DNA from: Chitinispirillales bacterium | GTDB lineage: Bacteria; Fibrobacterota; Chitinivibrionia; Chitinivibrionales; Chitinispirillaceae | Length of the DNA: 14,239 bases | Assembly (NCBI GenBank): GCA_031254445.1 | Contig: JAIRUL010000019.1 | Location: forward strand, 1 to 14,239 | Direction of reading: 5' to 3' | Shown: positions 7,242-14,036 of the stretch, piece after piece | Layout of the letters: each line of letters opens with the position of its first letter | Position numbering within the stretch: the first letter of the stretch is position 1 | Position numbers and translations under genes: made by a program | Notes under the pieces: model-generated | The model's input: only the letters and a program-made list of their open reading frames with translations | Databases searched by the model: none | What the model was told of the DNA's origin: nothing

Positions 7242-9072
7242 TATCATCTCCTTTTATATTGATAGGGATTTCGAGCGTCACTCCCGTCCACGTTTTTTGA
7301 GACAGGTGGAATTCGCTCTTGATTCCCAACCGGTATTCATTCGCCAACACATACTTTCCATTAATATACGGAGCGATGACCGCGCCCGGAAGCGCTGTGC
7401 AAGGCAATTCGAGCGAATAGGTATTCCTCGCGTTCTTATAATAGCCGTAGGCGCTTTGGACTGACGCGCGTATCTCTATGGGATAATTCATCCGCACGTT
7501 TATCGACGCGCTTGACGTATGCAGAACCGAATCGGACGCCGCCGTGAAAATTTTTGACGATTGCTTGACGGCTATGTCAACGATGTTAGCGCGCGCCCTC
7601 GCCTCGGCGAGGGCGTATATCCTCCTTACGCTCCCGCCGCTCTCGGTAAAATCAATCTCAGGTATAAGCTTTACGCTATTATCCCCATTATTATCCATCA
7701 GCGGAACCGCCATCCTTAGCGCGTGTTTTTGTATTGATGATTGGTATAAGGCCCCCCGCTGCTCCTTCACGCCGATTTCGGCGAGGAGTTGCTTCTTGGA
7801 GCGGCTCATCGGCGCGGCGAAATCGGACGGGTAAGCTATTACGCGATACTCGGCGGATGATTCTTTTATACGGTAATTTATACGGAGCGACAGCGCCGGA
7901 ATGACGCTTTCACGGCCAAGCGGCAAGGCGGCTTCCGACGCTATCCGCCATGCTTTCGCCTTGTATTCGCCGTGGAGGTGGGCTGTGCGGTAGGATTCGT
8001 TGATGACGCTATCTTGATTATTGACGCCGCCATCGCCGCCCATCCCGGAATCATCGTCAATATCGCCAAAACCGCCGGCGTCATTAATACCGCCGGCAGC
8101 ATTGATATTATTGCCCGCCGCCCCAAGCGCAAAACCCGTCAACCCCAAAAATACCTTTACCTGCCGCCCAACCCTAACGTCAACCCCCCCGCCAAACCCA
8201 ACCTCCGCGGGGCGCGCATGGTAAAACGCGCTAGCCCTTGCCATCGACACTCTATGCGCCTCCCCCATGTCAACCGATACCCCGTTCCAAGCGTTGCTGC
8301 CTCCATAGAGCCAGTTAGCCGTTACGTCGGACATCCCGCCATTAGTCAATTCCGTAAGCGACGCAAGAGGCGAAAACCTGCCGAACATAAGCTCCCCTGG
8401 CATTGGCTGCTTAAAATTACCGATGTGCAGGCGTATCCCGTCCTTATGCCCCGCGTCCCACCTCGCGCGCCCACTGTCCCACGCGACGCGCCCCATAAGC
8501 AGATCCGCCCTCCGGCTCTGCCACACCGCCCCGCTGTCGCTAAACGCCGCGCCCCCCTCTGTCGATACATACTTATTCTTATGCCTAAACCGCACCCGAT
8601 GCCCATTCAGCGCCTCTACGCTAGATTTATTTATGCCGACTACGACCTCCCCGTTTACCGGCTGCGGCGACGGCGACGCGTTGAAACGCAGGATTGGTTC
8701 GACATCCGCTAATGCCGGATAGTCGTTGAACAACCTCCGCACCTGCCTATTATCAAACGGTTGGTAGCCCTCCAACTCCTCCGGCGCGGCTGGAATCATC
8801 TCGGCGATATCGGGGAAGATTTGCGCAAGCAGCGCCAGCTCGCCCTGCGGTACGGAGAGCGGGAGCGCGTAGTAGACTAAAAGCTGCTCGTACTGGAGCG
8901 TGTCTATCGCCCGCTCCTCAAGGAGCGCGGAAAGCCCGCTCTCGTCGGAGGGCAGCGGCGTTGCCAATACAGAGGCGTTTAATGGGATTGTCATGAGCGT
9001 CAGAAGAGCGGCGGCAACCACAGCCGGTAAGTACCTTTTTTCGATATTGCGCGCTTCTTTCCATGCAATCAT
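7204..9072 (-). CDS. Outer-membrane beta-barrel protein with HhH-like N-terminus
   Basis: 622 residues, predicted exported and inserted in the outer membrane. A long signal peptide (basic n-region to Arg13, hydrophobic 14-31, cleavage about 34-37) is followed by a helical region at about 42-115 (LLEERAIDTLQYEQLLVYYA, PLSVPQGELALLAQIFPDI, YQPFDNRQVRRLFNDYPAL). It resembles the helix-hairpin-helix region (consensus ...LNTA..eL..lp...) of large ComEA-like barrel proteins, but the DNA-binding hairpin GxG is not clear. From about 130 to the end, alternating polar/hydrophobic strands run to a terminal Phe (SSSYAF), the classic barrel-end signal. A loop at about 315-350 is rich in Gly, Asn and Asp (GGINDAGGFGDIDDDSG) and carries an internal repeat. 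Its last 38 bases overlap the lipoprotein gene. The RBS is weak (AGGA about 16 bp before ATG). The barrel call is firm; the HhH call is tentative. Confidence 0.75.
   Translation of the reverse strand: MIAWKEARNIEKRYLPAVVAAALLTLMTIPLNASVLATPLPSDESGLSALLEERAIDTLQYEQLLVYYALPLSVPQGELALLAQIFPDIAEMIPAAPEELEGYQPFDNRQVRRLFNDYPALADVEPILRFNASPSPQPVNGEVVVGINKSSVEALNGHRVRFRHKNKYVSTEGGAAFSDSGAVWQSRRADLLMGRVAWDSGRARWDAGHKDGIRLHIGNFKQPMPGELMFGRFSPLASLTELTNGGMSDVTANWLYGGSNAWNGVSVDMGEAHRVSMARASAFYHARPAEVGFGGGVDVRVGRQVKVFLGLTGFALGAAGNNINAAGGINDAGGFGDIDDDSGMGGDGGVNNQDSVINESYRTAHLHGEYKAKAWRIASEAALPLGRESVIPALSLRINYRIKESSAEYRVIAYPSDFAAPMSRSKKQLLAEIGVKEQRGALYQSSIQKHALRMAVPLMDNNGDNSVKLIPEIDFTESGGSVRRIYALAEARARANIVDIAVKQSSKIFTAASDSVLHTSSASINVRMNYPIEIRASVQSAYGYYKNARNTYSLELPCTALPGAVIAPYINGKYVLANEYRLGIKSEFHLSQKTWTGVTLEIPINIKGDDNVYIKGSSSYAF
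8071..8106. repeat. 18-bp tandem repeat inside the barrel gene
   Basis: Two copies of an 18-bp unit lie head to tail: ACCGCCGGCGTCATTAAT (8071-8088) and ACCGCCGGCAGCATTGAT (8089-8106), with 4 differences. On the coding strand each encodes I-N-x-A-G-G. They add length to a Gly/Asn/Asp-rich stretch, probably a surface loop of the barrel, and could vary in copy number by slippage. Confidence 0.7.
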
Positions 9073-9091
9073 GTATATTTACTATTATCCT

Positions 9092-9112
9092 GCGGCGCGC
9101 CGGTTGCGCCGC
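9092..9112. repeat. GC-rich inverted repeat in the divergent intergenic region
   Basis: GCGGCGC (9092-9098) and GCGCCGC (9106-9112) are exact inverse complements around a 7-base spacer, itself overlapping the palindrome GGCGCGCC. The element lies 20 bp upstream of the barrel-gene start and 71 bp upstream of the patatin gene. It could be a shared operator or a hairpin in the barrel-gene leader. GATAAT at 9131-9136 (plus strand) is a possible -10 for the patatin gene, but no matching -35 is seen. Confidence 0.4.
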
Positions 9113-9182
9113 CTTTAACGTAAGCGATTAGATAATACAGGGTAACGCTAGGCAAGACGAGATAGCACCGAGGTAAAACTTA

Positions 9183-11798
9183 ATGATAGAATCCGTTGGA
9201 ACGAAATCTATTACGACGAGAGAACGCGGCCATAGCCGCATCCGAGAAATAATATACATCGCGCGCAAGCGCGGATGTAAAATTTTTATTTGCGCAAGCG
9301 CGGCGGTCATTATCGGCGGGTGGATTGGCGCGCCGGCCTCGGCTCAATCCGGCAACGACGCCGCTACGGCGGCGGCAACGCCGCTAGCGCCGGATCAACT
9401 TAACGATAACGGCATTAATGTTGGTATCAATGTAAACGCCGACACAAGCATTAATCCCACCGTCAACACTGTGAATAAACAATACAAATACAACTTCGCC
9501 CTCGTCCTAAGCGGCGGCGGTTCTCGCGGCCTTGCCCAGATAGGCGTGCTCATGGCGCTTGAGGAGGCGGGCTTGCGCCCCGACCTTATAGTCTCCACCA
9601 GCATGGGTTCCATCGTGGGCGGGCTTTACGCATGCGGGTACTCCCCCGCCGAGATTTTGGAATTTACGAGGTCTATAAACTGGAGCCGCGCGTCTTCCAA
9701 CGCGAACCCGCGCTCCTCCCTTTTTGTCAGCCAAAAATCGAACCCCAAGGGTTATCTTTTCGATATTCGCTTAAACGACCGCTTCAAGCCCGTGCTGCCC
9801 AACGCCTTATCGAACGGACAGGTCTTCTACGAGATGCTCACGGCAAAACTCTTGCCTGCGCTCCACAGCGCGGGGTACGATTTCGACAAGCTGCCTATAA
9901 GCCTGCGGGTGGTCGCCACAGACCTCTTGACGGGGCGCAAAGCGGTCTTTTCGGAGGGGAGCCTGCTTGCGGCGATACGCGCGTCGTGCAGCGCGCCGCT
10001 CGCTTTCTCGCCGCTCGACTTTGGCGGCATGCTGCTTGTGGACGGCGGGCTTTCGTCGAACATCCCCGTGCAGACCGCCTTAGACGCGGGCGCGGCTTTT
10101 ACGGTGGCGGTAGACGTCACGTCGCCGCTTTGGAAGCGCGGCCAGATGCTCGACAGCCCGGTGCGGCTCATGGAGCAGGTAGTCTCTATCGGCGTCGCGC
10201 AAAACAAGGAGAGGGACACTAAGAACGCGGACGCCATCATAAAACCGCCGCTCGGCAACACGGCCAACACAGACTTCCGCCGCATAGACACGCTCGTGAG
10301 GCAAGGCTACAATGCGGCGCTGGAGGCCATCCCCGAGATAGCGGCGAAGCTAGAAGAATCCGCCGCCAAGCTTCGCGCGGAAATGCCAAGCAACGCGAGC
10401 CAAAGCATATCCCATGATAAAGCGCAGGATGGCAACGAGCGGGATAATAATAGCAAAATACTCCCTGCCGTAAATCGCGTTCTCGTCTTTGGAAATGAAA
10501 AAACCTCTTCCGGGCTAATACTCGCCGCGAGCGGCATAAAAAACGGCCAGCCCTTAGACGGCGCCGGAGTAGAGCGCGGCATCCTCTCGCTCTACTCCAC
10601 GGAACTCTTTGAGAGCGTGAGGATAGAGACCGCCGCCGACGCGAGCGTCAACATCCACGTAGAAGAAAAAAAATACTGGCGCGTAAGGGGCGGGCTGCGG
10701 TACGACGAACACCACTCGGGCGAGGGGTTCATCGAACCGGCCTACGAAAACCTATTCGGGCGCGGGATAACGTCCACGCTGCACCTGCAGTACGGCTTGC
10801 GCAAAGAGAAATACGCTCTCGGGCTCTCTACGAACCAGCCCTTCACATCAAACTGGGCGGTAAACAGCGAGCTGCAGCTCTTCACCGCGCGCGAGCGCAT
10901 CTACAACCGCGCCGCACACCAGCGCTTCGACAGCGCCGATGTGCATGTGCGCCTACTGCCGGACTCTATCGTAATACGCGACGAGGTGCTTGGCAAGAGC
11001 GGCGTGTCGCTCACTATCGGGAGCCAAATCGGGAAATTTATGTCTATAGAGGCCGGAGCCAAATTAGAGATGTTCGAGCTTTTGGAAAGCAACCTTGACA
11101 TCTTCGGCAACGCTTTGGGTTTCGGCTTCAGAAACTCGCTCCCCTACTTCCTCTTGCGGCTCAACATCGACACCCGCGACCGCGCCCCGTTCACAACAAG
11201 AGGCTGGCGCAATACCGTCACGGCGGGCATGGCCGGCGACGCCGTAGGGCTAGGCGGGTTTCAGGAGTTTATAAAGGTCGACGGCAGCTTCAGCAGGTAT
11301 TTCACAATACGCGGCAGGCACACGTTCCACGCGCAGGCAATCGCCGGATGGACAAGCGACTCGCTCCCCGCGGTCGAGAAATTCTACCTTGGCGGCGCGA
11401 TACCGGAACAAAACTACCGCGACGCCGACGTCTACAACATCATCCCGTTTATGGGGATGAAAGCCGGGAGCTTATCAAGCGACATCTTCGGCCTCGCGCA
11501 CCTAGAATATAGGCTAAAGGCGCGAAAAAACCTCTACCTCTCCGCGACAATCGACTGGGCGCGCCTGTGGACCTATGAAGAGTTCATCGGCTGGACCCGC
11601 CTACGGGACAGCGACGGGTTCAGCAACGCAAATAATTTTTTTCCGCCAAAAAGCCCGCTGGGCGCAGGGATAGGCATAGCCTACAGTACGCCGGCCGGCC
11701 CCATACGCCTATCTTACGGGCAGCTGATAAAGCACAAAAATTACCAACCCGCGGCAGCCGAACCAACCGTTTACTTCTCCGCCGGCTATGATTTTTAG
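9183..11798 (+). CDS. Patatin-like phospholipase with POTRA and Omp85-type barrel (type Vd-like)
   Basis: 871 residues; predicted autotransporter phospholipase A-type esterase with the PlpD-like layout: signal, patatin, POTRA, 16-strand-type barrel. Only one Met start exists, with GAGG 9 bp upstream; the basic n-region is unusually long (to Lys33), the hydrophobic core is 34-50 and cleavage is after ASA (52-54). A low-complexity Ala/Asn linker runs to about 100. The patatin domain covers about 104-400: oxyanion loop GGGSRG (111-116), nucleophile Ser140 in STSMG (the usual first Gly of GxSxG is Ser), and catalytic Asp287 in DGG (287-289). A hydrophilic linker (about 405-425) precedes a POTRA at about 431-497 (NRVLVFGNE...LYSTELFESVRI). 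The barrel runs to the terminal Phe in SAGYDF. It is the only gene between two promoter regions. Lipid substrate, and whether the enzyme is released, are unknown. Confidence 0.92.
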   Translation: MIESVGTKSITTRERGHSRIREIIYIARKRGCKIFICASAAVIIGGWIGAPASAQSGNDAATAAATPLAPDQLNDNGINVGINVNADTSINPTVNTVNKQYKYNFALVLSGGGSRGLAQIGVLMALEEAGLRPDLIVSTSMGSIVGGLYACGYSPAEILEFTRSINWSRASSNANPRSSLFVSQKSNPKGYLFDIRLNDRFKPVLPNALSNGQVFYEMLTAKLLPALHSAGYDFDKLPISLRVVATDLLTGRKAVFSEGSLLAAIRASCSAPLAFSPLDFGGMLLVDGGLSSNIPVQTALDAGAAFTVAVDVTSPLWKRGQMLDSPVRLMEQVVSIGVAQNKERDTKNADAIIKPPLGNTANTDFRRIDTLVRQGYNAALEAIPEIAAKLEESAAKLRAEMPSNASQSISHDKAQDGNERDNNSKILPAVNRVLVFGNEKTSSGLILAASGIKNGQPLDGAGVERGILSLYSTELFESVRIETAADASVNIHVEEKKYWRVRGGLRYDEHHSGEGFIEPAYENLFGRGITSTLHLQYGLRKEKYALGLSTNQPFTSNWAVNSELQLFTARERIYNRAAHQRFDSADVHVRLLPDSIVIRDEVLGKSGVSLTIGSQIGKFMSIEAGAKLEMFELLESNLDIFGNALGFGFRNSLPYFLLRLNIDTRDRAPFTTRGWRNTVTAGMAGDAVGLGGFQEFIKVDGSFSRYFTIRGRHTFHAQAIAGWTSDSLPAVEKFYLGGAIPEQNYRDADVYNIIPFMGMKAGSLSSDIFGLAHLEYRLKARKNLYLSATIDWARLWTYEEFIGWTRLRDSDGFSNANNFFPPKSPLGAGIGIAYSTPAGPIRLSYGQLIKHKNYQPAAAEPTVYFSAGYDF

Positions 11799-11830
11799 CT
11801 GTCAGGCGGAGCGGCGATATACCCGTCATT

Positions 11831-11848
11831 CGCTAATTAGCGTTTTTT
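11831..11848 (+). terminator. Intrinsic terminator after the patatin gene
   Basis: CGCTAATTAGCG (11831-11842) is a self-complementary stem with an AATT turn, directly followed by six T (11843-11848). It lies 33 bp past the patatin stop codon and before proB, so proB must have its own promoter. Possible elements are TTGCAT at 11847-11852 and TATATT about 19 bp on, a weak match. Confidence 0.75.
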
Positions 11849-11923
11849 GCATCAATGGGAACGCCATTATTTATATTATAAATGCATTGTCTGATACCGT
11901 CATAACAACAACCTAAAGAATAT

Positions 11924-13051
11924 ATGGCTCAATCGTTATTCCGTAGCGAGTTATCAAATGTCCGCACTGTCGTGGTCAAGGCCGGCAGCCGCATCCTCAC
12001 CGCCGCCGGCAGCGAGGAACGCGTAAAAAGGCTTGTCGACGACCTTGCTCTTCTGCGCAAATCCGGCATACGGGCGGCGCTCGTCTCCTCCGGCGCCATC
12101 GCCCACGGCATGAAAGCGCTTAAGCTCGATAAGCGCCCGGCGGAGACCCCCATGCAGCAGGCCTGCGCGAGCGTCGGCCAGAACCGGCTGATGGGCATAT
12201 ACCAAGATTTCTTCGACCGGCACGGCATCCCCGTAGGGCAGGTTCTACTCACGTGGGACGACCTGCGAAGCAAGAAGCGCTACCTCAACCTGCGCAACAC
12301 CCTATTTCAGCTGCTCGAGTGCGGAGCGGTGCCCATCATCAACGAAAACGACTCGGTGGGCGTGGAGGAGATACACTTCGGCAACAACGACACGCTCGGC
12401 GCGCAAATAGCGCTCTTAGCCAACGCCGATGTATTCGTAAACCTAACCGACGTGGGCGGGCTATACGATAAAAACCCGCAGACCGAGAGGGACGCGAAGC
12501 ACATACCTATAGTAAGCAGGGTGTCGGCGGGGATACAGAAGCTCGCGGCGGAGAAAAAGAGCGAGATCAGCGTGGGAGGAATGTCTACGAAGCTGAAAGC
12601 TGCGGACATGGTAACCCGCGCCGGGATCCCCGCGCTGATAGGCGACGGGTTCGGGCAGCGTTTGCTGACAGTGCTGAAAGACGAGGCCCGAGCGACGCTG
12701 TTCCTGCCGTCAAGCCACAAGATGTCGTCGAGGCAACGCTGGATAGCGTTCACCGGCCAATCGGCCGGAAGCGTCTCTGTGGACGCCGGAGCCTGCCGCG
12801 CAATCATAGGGCAAAACAAGAGCCTGCTAGCCGCAGGGATCACGGCGGCCGGCGGGGCGTTCCGCGCGGGCGACATGGTGGACATCGTCAACCCGGAAAA
12901 AGCTATCATCGCCAAGGGGCTGATTAACTTTTCCGCTGACGAGGTGAAAGCGATTATGGGGTGCAAGTCGGCGGAGGTCAAGCGGCGCCTCGGGGCGGCG
13001 CGGTTCAACGAAGTGATATTGAAAGACAATTTGGCGGTGATGAACAACTAA
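11924..13051 (+). CDS. proB: Glutamate 5-kinase (with PUA domain)
   Basis: Phosphorylates L-glutamate with ATP to give gamma-glutamyl phosphate, the first step of proline synthesis; cytoplasmic, normally feedback-inhibited by proline. 375 residues, the full bacterial length. The amino-acid kinase domain (about 10-265) shows KAGSRIL (19-25, usual KxGS), SSGAI (55-59), QNRLM (86-90), NENDSV (140-145), FGNNDTLGA (152-160), NLTDVGGLYDKNP (173-185) and VGGMSTKLKAA (217-227, Lys223). A PUA domain follows from about 278 (SAGSVSVDAGA...) to 360. No proA lies in the window and the gene appears single. The Shine-Dalgarno is poor (CCTAAAGAATAT before ATG), but the conserved N-terminus starts soon after, so the start is accepted. 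No terminator with a T run follows directly; a hairpin at 13214 may serve. Confidence 0.97.
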   Translation: MAQSLFRSELSNVRTVVVKAGSRILTAAGSEERVKRLVDDLALLRKSGIRAALVSSGAIAHGMKALKLDKRPAETPMQQACASVGQNRLMGIYQDFFDRHGIPVGQVLLTWDDLRSKKRYLNLRNTLFQLLECGAVPIINENDSVGVEEIHFGNNDTLGAQIALLANADVFVNLTDVGGLYDKNPQTERDAKHIPIVSRVSAGIQKLAAEKKSEISVGGMSTKLKAADMVTRAGIPALIGDGFGQRLLTVLKDEARATLFLPSSHKMSSRQRWIAFTGQSAGSVSVDAGACRAIIGQNKSLLAAGITAAGGAFRAGDMVDIVNPEKAIIAKGLINFSADEVKAIMGCKSAEVKRRLGAARFNEVILKDNLAVMNN

Positions 13052-13150
13052 GGCTACGTCCACCCGTTGCCTCATTTAAAAACCTGACTATAGATGGAGA
13101 CTCTTTCTTTGACAAATTGCTAGATCCAGTAAATTGTCGCTCTGAGTATA

Positions 13151-13193
13151 ATCGCTTGCCTCCATCATAGATTCTTCGAAAGCAACAAGCGAT
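13151..13193. repeat. 8-bp inverted repeat ATCGCTTG / CAAGCGAT
   Basis: ATCGCTTG (13151-13158) and CAAGCGAT (13186-13193) are exact inverse complements separated by 27 bases that include TTCGAA. It is at the left border of the AT-rich island. It could be a structured RNA, a recombination scar or a repeat end; there is no second copy in the window. Confidence 0.45.
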
Positions 13194-13213
13194 GCCGTAA
13201 TGCGTGTGTGAAT

Positions 13214-13229
13214 GCGCTAAAAATAGCGC
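13214..13229 (+). terminator. Hairpin GCGCTA-AAAA-TAGCGC, possible proB terminator
   Basis: A perfect 6-bp stem with an AAAA loop lies 163 bp past the proB stop. A T run (six T) follows only after ten more bases, so it is an imperfect intrinsic terminator. Confidence 0.35.
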
Positions 13230-13305
13230 GGAATCAACATTTTTTCGCAAAAAGTTGTTTTTATCCTTTTCCAATAAACGGGAGAATTTCAACGAAAGGA
13301 CAATT

Positions 13306-13818
13306 ATGGCAACGCGTTTATTAATTTTTATGATGCTATTCTTTGTAAGCTGCGAAAGATACGACAAACGTGCGCCGACAGAGTTTTTCAAAATAACAGA
13401 ACGGATATCTGATTACTACGCAAAACGGGAATATTTTGTATTATACAATCCGCCAAATGACACTACATTATTGAGGAAAATAGTGGAAGAATATAACATG
13501 CAAACATTACCTATTGACACGATAAAAAGATATCGGTATGTTGAGAGAATTTTCTTTCGAGAGACACGCTGTCTCACTCGAAACTATGATGAGGGTAAGC
13601 CATACCCTACAGATGGAATACCATTGCGGGAATGGTCTTTTAATTGTTCTGATTCTAAAAATTATCCTGGACAAAATGTTGGCAACCATGCCTATAACAA
13701 TGAGTTTCTCATGAATACATGCCATGCAATATATTCCCATAGTCCTGATTATCTATACTACAGTTACCGTTTTCGGGTTGAAAGTGCGCAGTTTAGCAAA
13801 ATAAAAATTTCGGATTAA
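13306..13818 (+). CDS. Small AT-rich lipoprotein of unknown function
   Basis: I do not recognise this family. From the ATG at 13306 it has 170 residues. The N-terminus is a textbook lipoprotein signal: MATR, a hydrophobic stretch, then FFVSC with the lipid-bearing Cys at residue 16. The mature part is charged and rich in aromatic residues (many Tyr and Phe; 15 or more Tyr overall) with three further Cys, so a globular periplasmic protein is likely. AAAGGA lies 5 bp upstream, which fixes this start; an in-frame upstream ATG at 13204 would put 34 hydrophilic residues before the signal and is rejected. Codon use is clearly AT-rich compared with proB and the patatin gene, and the gene sits between inverted repeats and a group II intron, which suggests recent acquisition (inference). 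Confidence 0.8.
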   Translation: MATRLLIFMMLFFVSCERYDKRAPTEFFKITERISDYYAKREYFVLYNPPNDTTLLRKIVEEYNMQTLPIDTIKRYRYVERIFFRETRCLTRNYDEGKPYPTDGIPLREWSFNCSDSKNYPGQNVGNHAYNNEFLMNTCHAIYSHSPDYLYYSYRFRVESAQFSKIKISD

Positions 13819-13863
13819 ATCTATATAGGCGCTTCCGACTATTTGGTGGAAAAGCCCATGCCC

Positions 13864-13884
13864 AAATTGAGAGAGTCCCAATTT
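13864..13884 (+). terminator. Weak AT-rich hairpin after the lipoprotein gene
   Basis: AAATTG (13864-13869) pairs with CAATTT (13879-13884) around a 9-base loop and runs into two more T. It lies 45 bp past the lipoprotein stop. The stem is AT-rich and the T run short, so termination is only a possibility. The rest of 13819-13939 shows no gene. Confidence 0.3.
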
Positions 13885-13939
13885 TTGTGTAAACCTCCCG
13901 TCAGGGTATGTATTTATAACTAGCCCTAAAGGAGGCTTT

Positions 13940-14012
13940 ATCGAGTAGACGGGGCGACTTACGCCGCCCGCCCCTCACAGAACCGTGCTTGCGCTACTAA
14001 CGCACACGGCTC
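13940..14012 (-). ncRNA. Group II intron domains V and VI
   Basis: Domain V (13980-14012, minus strand) pairs GAGCCGUG with CACGGUUC, has a 2-base AG bulge, then UGCG with CGCA under a short loop; the catalytic AGC triad is present at its start. It is 33 bases, one less than the common 34, with UUAGUAG in place of a GNRA-type tip. Domain VI (13943-13976) has stem GGCGGC / GUCGCC with a GUAA loop, a lower stem with G-U pairs, and a bulged A at 13946, seven bases from the 3' end, where the branch point is expected. G-U wobbles work only on the minus strand, which confirms orientation. Confidence 0.87.
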
Positions 14013-14036
14013 TTCAAGTCAACATTTGGGCTCGAT

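Larger units (their letters stand above)
13052..13305. other. AT-rich noncoding stretch between proB and the lipoprotein gene
   Basis: Composition changes here from GC-rich to AT-rich. It holds two inverted repeats (listed separately). One plus-strand frame reads open through 13057-13170 (for example NLTIDGDSFFDKLLDPVNCR) but has no start of its own and belongs to a different frame from proB, so it may be a decayed gene fragment or chance. Transcription of the lipoprotein gene must start here; I see no clear promoter hexamer pair. Confidence 0.4.

Noticed and set aside
8053..8106. CRISPR-like array
   Set aside because: The repeats are contiguous 18-bp units in a coding frame, without spacers.
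7972..8712. 246-codon plus-strand frame antisense to the barrel gene
   Set aside because: Pro/Arg-rich shadow of the coding strand with no recognisable motif.
9632..10222. 196-codon frame overlapping the patatin domain in another plus frame
   Set aside because: Arg/Ala/Gly-rich shadow; the patatin frame holds all catalytic motifs.
12307..13047. 246-codon minus-strand frame antisense to proB
   Set aside because: Ser/Ala/Pro-rich shadow of a strongly conserved enzyme gene.
13204..13305. Longer start for the small lipoprotein
   Set aside because: It would add 34 hydrophilic residues before a perfect lipoprotein signal and has no RBS; AAAGGA sits 5 bp before the ATG at 13306.
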